Shown here piece after piece: positions 61,190 through 64,000 of a stretch of 64,000 nt of DNA. The translations under genes were made by a program, and so were the position numbers. The DNA is from Zoogloeaceae bacterium (GTDB lineage: Bacteria; Pseudomonadota; Gammaproteobacteria; Burkholderiales; Rhodocyclaceae). The DNA lies in assembly GCA_024235675.1 (NCBI GenBank), contig JACKLZ010000001.1:1054001-1118000 (forward strand), in the 5' to 3' direction. Below the pieces are notes generated by a model. It was not told the DNA's origin. It saw only the letters and a program-made list of their open reading frames with translations, and searched no databases. Positions within the stretch are counted from its first letter, which is position 1; each line of letters starts with the position of its first letter.

Positions 61190-62815
61190 ATGGCCGACCT
61201 GTCCGCCGTTACCGCCCTCGTTATCGAGGCCAACCCCAACATGCGTACGCAGTTGCGCAACATGCTGGGAGAAAGCGGTGTCGTCAAGGTCCAACTGGCG
61301 GTATCGGCCGGCGCTGCCGTACGCAAACTACGTGACACGCACTTCGATCTGATCCTGTGTGAATACCACATCGGTGACGGCCAGGACGGCCAGCACCTGC
61401 TCGAAGATCTGCGCCACAACGGCATCATTCCCTTGGCTACGCTGTTCATCATGGTGACCGGCGAGCGCCAGTACGAAAAAGTTGTCTCCGCAGCCGAACT
61501 GGCCCCTAACGACTACGTCCTCAAACCCTTCGCAGCCGACACCCTGCATACCCGTATCGTTCGCGCCATCATCAAGCGCGACGCCCTGCTCCCCGTCTAC
61601 AAGCTGGTCGAGGCCGGCGACATCCCGGGCGCTCTGCGCGCGAGTATCGAGGGCGAACGAAAGCATCCTCAGTACCTGCTCGACTTCCTCCGGCTGCGCG
61701 CTGAACTGCACATCTCGGCCAGTGAAGCGGATGAAGCCGAAAAGGTGTACCAGAAAGTGCTGGAACTGCGCGCCATCCCGTGGGCGCGTCTCGGCCTCGC
61801 CAAGGCGCTCTACATGCGCCAGCGCTACGGAGAAGCAGAAGACTTGCTTACCGGCCTGGTCGAAGAAAACGACCAGTTCCTCGACGCTTACGACTGGCTG
61901 GCCCGCACGCGCGAGGCAGCCGGCGAGCTGGCCGCCGCGCGCGACATTCTGGCCCGCGCAACGGCCGTTTCACCGCATCGCATCGGACGCCTTCGCCGGC
62001 TGGGCGCCATCGCGCTGGAAATGGACGATCCGCACACCGCCGAAACCGTGCTCGGAGAAGTTGTCCGCAAAAGCAAATACTCCGATTTTCGCGACCCCGA
62101 CGATCACGTATGGCTGATGCAGGCGCAGATCGGCAACGGCAAGCTTGAAGAGGCCGCAGCCACCTTGCGCGATCTCGATCGGACCATGGCCTCGACCGAG
62201 CGCGGCAAGCTGTGCACCGCGCTGTCCTCCGCCATGCTTCATGGCAAACTCGGCGACGAGGCCAAGGCAAAGGCGGCGGTGGAATCAGCGCTCACTGAAT
62301 CACGCCGGCTCGGTAAAGTCTCGCTGAACCTCAAGCAGCAATTGGCGCAAGCCTGTTTTGACCACGGCATGGAAGCCGATGGATCTGAAGTCGTGCTCGA
62401 CATCATGCGCACCGCCGACACACCTCGCGCCATCGAAAATACACGCAAAATGCTCGACGCAAGAGGCTATGCCAACCTCGCACAAGACTTGGAAAAACAA
62501 GTCCACCACGAAGTCCGGGCGCTTGTCGCCACCGGCGCCGAAAAAGCCAAGGCCGGCGACTTCGACGGCGCGGTCGAAGAAATGCTCAACGCCGTGGGCA
62601 AAATGCCCAATAACGTCCATGTGCTCTTCAACGCCGCGCTGGCACTGCTACGCCATATCGAAAACCGGGGCTGGAGCGAGCAATACGCCGACCAGGCGCA
62701 ACGCCTGATCGACCGGGTCCGCCGTCAGGACCCGAACAATGCCCGCCTGCCGGCCCTGAAAGACTTCCACACCACGCTCAAAGCAAAATTCGGGATTCGC
62801 GACATCAAGGTCTGA
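61190..62815 (+). CDS. Pseudo-receiver plus TPR repeat protein
   Basis: This is a 541-residue cytoplasmic protein from ATG 61190; the open frame upstream runs through aspS and is ignored. Residues 1-125 form a response-regulator receiver fold, but the phospho-acceptor is Glu58 (FDLILCEYHIGDGQDG) where Asp is expected, and the acidic pocket is E13-A14; T91 and K113 are kept. Residues about 130-520 are tetratricopeptide-like helical pairs (for example AEKVYQKVLELRAIPWARLG and AVEEMLNAVGKMPNNVHVLF) that would bind proteins. It resembles TPR-containing response regulators of other proteobacteria. No kinase gene is adjacent; the partner is unknown. Confidence 0.85.
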   Translation: MADLSAVTALVIEANPNMRTQLRNMLGESGVVKVQLAVSAGAAVRKLRDTHFDLILCEYHIGDGQDGQHLLEDLRHNGIIPLATLFIMVTGERQYEKVVSAAELAPNDYVLKPFAADTLHTRIVRAIIKRDALLPVYKLVEAGDIPGALRASIEGERKHPQYLLDFLRLRAELHISASEADEAEKVYQKVLELRAIPWARLGLAKALYMRQRYGEAEDLLTGLVEENDQFLDAYDWLARTREAAGELAAARDILARATAVSPHRIGRLRRLGAIALEMDDPHTAETVLGEVVRKSKYSDFRDPDDHVWLMQAQIGNGKLEEAAATLRDLDRTMASTERGKLCTALSSAMLHGKLGDEAKAKAAVESALTESRRLGKVSLNLKQQLAQACFDHGMEADGSEVVLDIMRTADTPRAIENTRKMLDARGYANLAQDLEKQVHHEVRALVATGAEKAKAGDFDGAVEEMLNAVGKMPNNVHVLFNAALALLRHIENRGWSEQYADQAQRLIDRVRRQDPNNARLPALKDFHTTLKAKFGIRDIKV

Positions 62816-62882
62816 ACCAACGTACCGGCGCAACGCATCGGAACTGCTACACTCCGGGCATCACCCGGTGGATGGATCGCAC

Positions 62883-63263
62883 GTGCGCCGCCTGACCCAA
62901 GCCTTCATTGTTCTCCTGCTCGCCGCGTTTGCGCTGCTCCCGGCATGCTCACGCGACGCGCCCCGCGACGCCACGCCAGCGCGCAGCGAACTCGCCTGGC
63001 TTCCGCCTGAAGCGCTGAACACGCTGGCACTGATCCAGCGCGGCGGCCCGTTCCCCTACAGCAAAGATGGCACCACCTTCTTCAACCGCGAAGGCCAGCT
63101 GCCGAAGCAGTCGCGCGGCTACTACCGCGAATACACCGTCCCGACGCCGGGCGAACGCACGCGCGGCGCACGACGCATCGTCACCGGCGGCAATCCGCCC
63201 GAGGTGTTTTACTACACCGCCGATCATTACCGCAGTTTTCGACGCATTCCGGAGACGCGATGA
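62883..63263 (+). CDS. Exported barnase-family guanyl-specific ribonuclease
   Basis: This is a 126-residue protein from GTG 62883; GTG 62868 would add five residues. The signal peptide MRRLTQAFIVLLLAAFALLPAC ends in a lipobox-like LPAC, so it may be a lipoprotein or processed into the periplasm. The RNase core is GYYREYTVPTPG, RGARRIVTGG and YYTADHYRSFRRI, giving Glu83 (general base), Arg94-98 and His115 (general acid) as in barnase/RNase Sa relatives, so it looks catalytically complete. Its stop overlaps the start of the barstar-like gene (ATGA). It cuts RNA next to guanines; the biological target is unknown. Confidence 0.88.
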   Translation: MRRLTQAFIVLLLAAFALLPACSRDAPRDATPARSELAWLPPEALNTLALIQRGGPFPYSKDGTTFFNREGQLPKQSRGYYREYTVPTPGERTRGARRIVTGGNPPEVFYYTADHYRSFRRIPETR

Positions 63264-63682
63264 ACACCCCACCCCCAAAGACAGACCCGGGCCTCGCGCT
63301 CGATGGCCCCAACCGCATTCTGTCCTTGCACCAAGGCGAGTCAGAGGCGATCGCTTCGGCCGCCCAGAAACGCGAGCGACGCATTGTCGACGTCGCTCTC
63401 GACGGTCTGACCGACAAAGCCCAGATTCTCGACGCCCTCGCTCAGCGCTTCGACATGCCGCGCTGGTTCGGACACAACTGGGACGCTCTCTATGACTGTC
63501 TGACCGATCTCTCGTGGCTGCCAGCCAAGGGCTACGTGTTGATCCTCACCAACGCCGCACCCGACACCTGCGCCGCCCCCATCCTCACCGACCTGCTCAC
63601 CGACTGCTGTGAGCACTGGCAGGATCGCGGCGTACCGTTTCATGTATTTGCCCAAACCGCGCGCAGCGCCGACGCGGCGTGA
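63260..63682 (+). CDS. Barstar-family RNase inhibitor
   Basis: This is a 140-residue cytoplasmic protein with no signal peptide. It matches barstar in RFDMPRWFGHNWDALYDCLT, including the NWDALxD helix whose two Asp residues (barstar D35/D39) block the RNase active site, followed by DLSWLPAKGYVLILTNA. An N-terminal extension of about 45 residues precedes the core. The 4-base overlap with the RNase gene and overlap of its stop with the nudB GTG imply co-translation. It would neutralise RNase that has not yet been exported. Confidence 0.88.
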   Translation: MNTPPPKTDPGLALDGPNRILSLHQGESEAIASAAQKRERRIVDVALDGLTDKAQILDALAQRFDMPRWFGHNWDALYDCLTDLSWLPAKGYVLILTNAAPDTCAAPILTDLLTDCCEHWQDRGVPFHVFAQTARSADAA

Positions 63683-64000
63683 CAGCCGGCGACGCCAAAC
63701 GCCCCCACTCCGTGTTGGTGGTGATCCATACCCCCGCCATGGAAGTCCTTCTGCTACACCGGCAGCAACCCTTTGACTTCTGGCAATCGGTCACCGGCAG
63801 CCTCGAGCCTGACGAAACACCCCGCGAGGCCGCCGTCCGCGAAGTCTTCGAAGAAACCGGCCTCTCGGCACCCGACAAGGCCTTTATCGATTGGCGCCTG
63901 AACAACCGCTACCCGATTCCCCCTAAATGGCGCCATCGCTATGCCCCCGAGGTGAGCCACAACATCGAATCGGTGTTCAGCCTGTGCTTGCCTGCACCGC
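63679..64000 (+). CDS. nudB: NUDIX hydrolase, probable dihydroneopterin triphosphate pyrophosphatase (3' end outside window)
   Basis: The gene begins at GTG 63679, overlapping the barstar stop, and runs off the window after about 107 codons. The NUDIX box is GSLEPDETPREAAVREVFEETG, split by family pattern GX5EX7REUXEEXGU. The WQSVTGSLEPDE and NNRYPIPPKWRHRY segments resemble NudB, which acts in folate synthesis, and nudB near aspS is a common betaproteobacterial arrangement. The end of the protein is not visible. Confidence 0.85.
   Translation, partial: MTAGDAKRPHSVLVVIHTPAMEVLLLHRQQPFDFWQSVTGSLEPDETPREAAVREVFEETGLSAPDKAFIDWRLNNRYPIPPKWRHRYAPEVSHNIESVFSLCLPAP

Noticed and set aside
1..64000. 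CRISPR arrays, tRNA or rRNA genes, insertion sequences or integrase genes
   Set aside because: No regularly spaced repeats, cloverleaf with CCA-adjacent acceptor, rRNA core sequence, transposase or terminal inverted repeats were recognised by eye.

Overview
The window is high-GC, densely packed chromosomal DNA from a Gram-negative bacterium. The gene families point to a betaproteobacterium, most likely the Rhodocyclales/Zoogloeaceae group (Azoarcus, Thauera, Denitromonas relatives). This placement is inferred from gene content: a tandem pair of cyanophycin synthetases with a DUF1854 protein, a dihaem cytochrome c4, SecB, type IV pilus PilBCD, an AspRS of the non-discriminating type and a glyA-nrdR-ribD block. 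No tRNA, rRNA, CRISPR array, insertion sequence or prophage was recognised.

Layout. (1) 1-4.8 kb: the 3' end of a TonB-dependent receptor gene, then a large membrane GGDEF/EAL sensor. (2) 4.9-12.6 kb: a cyanophycin island, with two CphA paralogues on the minus strand and a divergent ABC exporter plus DUF1854 protein on the plus strand. (3) 12.7-23.1 kb: a copper/silver resistance island, with two c-type cytochromes, a Met-rich periplasmic protein, CusA, CusB (with a fused CusF domain), CusC, free CusF and the CusRS two-component system. CusR-type operators can be seen. (4) 23-28.5 kb: aminopeptidase N, then a rubrerythrin / Fe-S oxidoreductase / DUF3501 cluster ended by a strong hairpin. (5) 28.6-30.8 kb: two TRAP transporter membrane subunits. 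(6) 31-46 kb: housekeeping genes (glyA, nrdR, ribD, moeB, ctpA, envC, gpmA, an ArsR/rhodanese/glutaredoxin sulfur module, secB, gpsA, trmL, comF, bioB, bioC). (7) 46-54 kb: hemB, engB, cytochrome c4, a broken cytochrome c' gene, ffh and membrane proteins. (8) 54-64 kb: pilBCD, a FmdB-like zinc ribbon, DUF502, aspS, a TPR pseudo-receiver protein, an exported barnase-like RNase with a barstar-like inhibitor, and the start of nudB.

Most notable observations. A candidate sigma-E-type small RNA lies between hemB and engB (about 47780-47888), with pyrimidine-rich, anti-Shine-Dalgarno-like loops and its own terminator. The two CphA paralogues have lost opposite active sites: one lacks the N-domain HxxEH motif, the other the Mur-ligase P-loop. 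A natural Trp-to-Met CusF variant sits beside a CusB-CusF fusion that keeps the classic site. A cytochrome c' gene carries two independent lesions. An ArsR regulator with SqrR/BigR-spaced cysteines sits next to a rhodanese. A receiver domain has Glu at the phospho-acceptor position. Coordinates and start codons were set by reading the sequence; homology statements rest on recognised motifs, not database searches.
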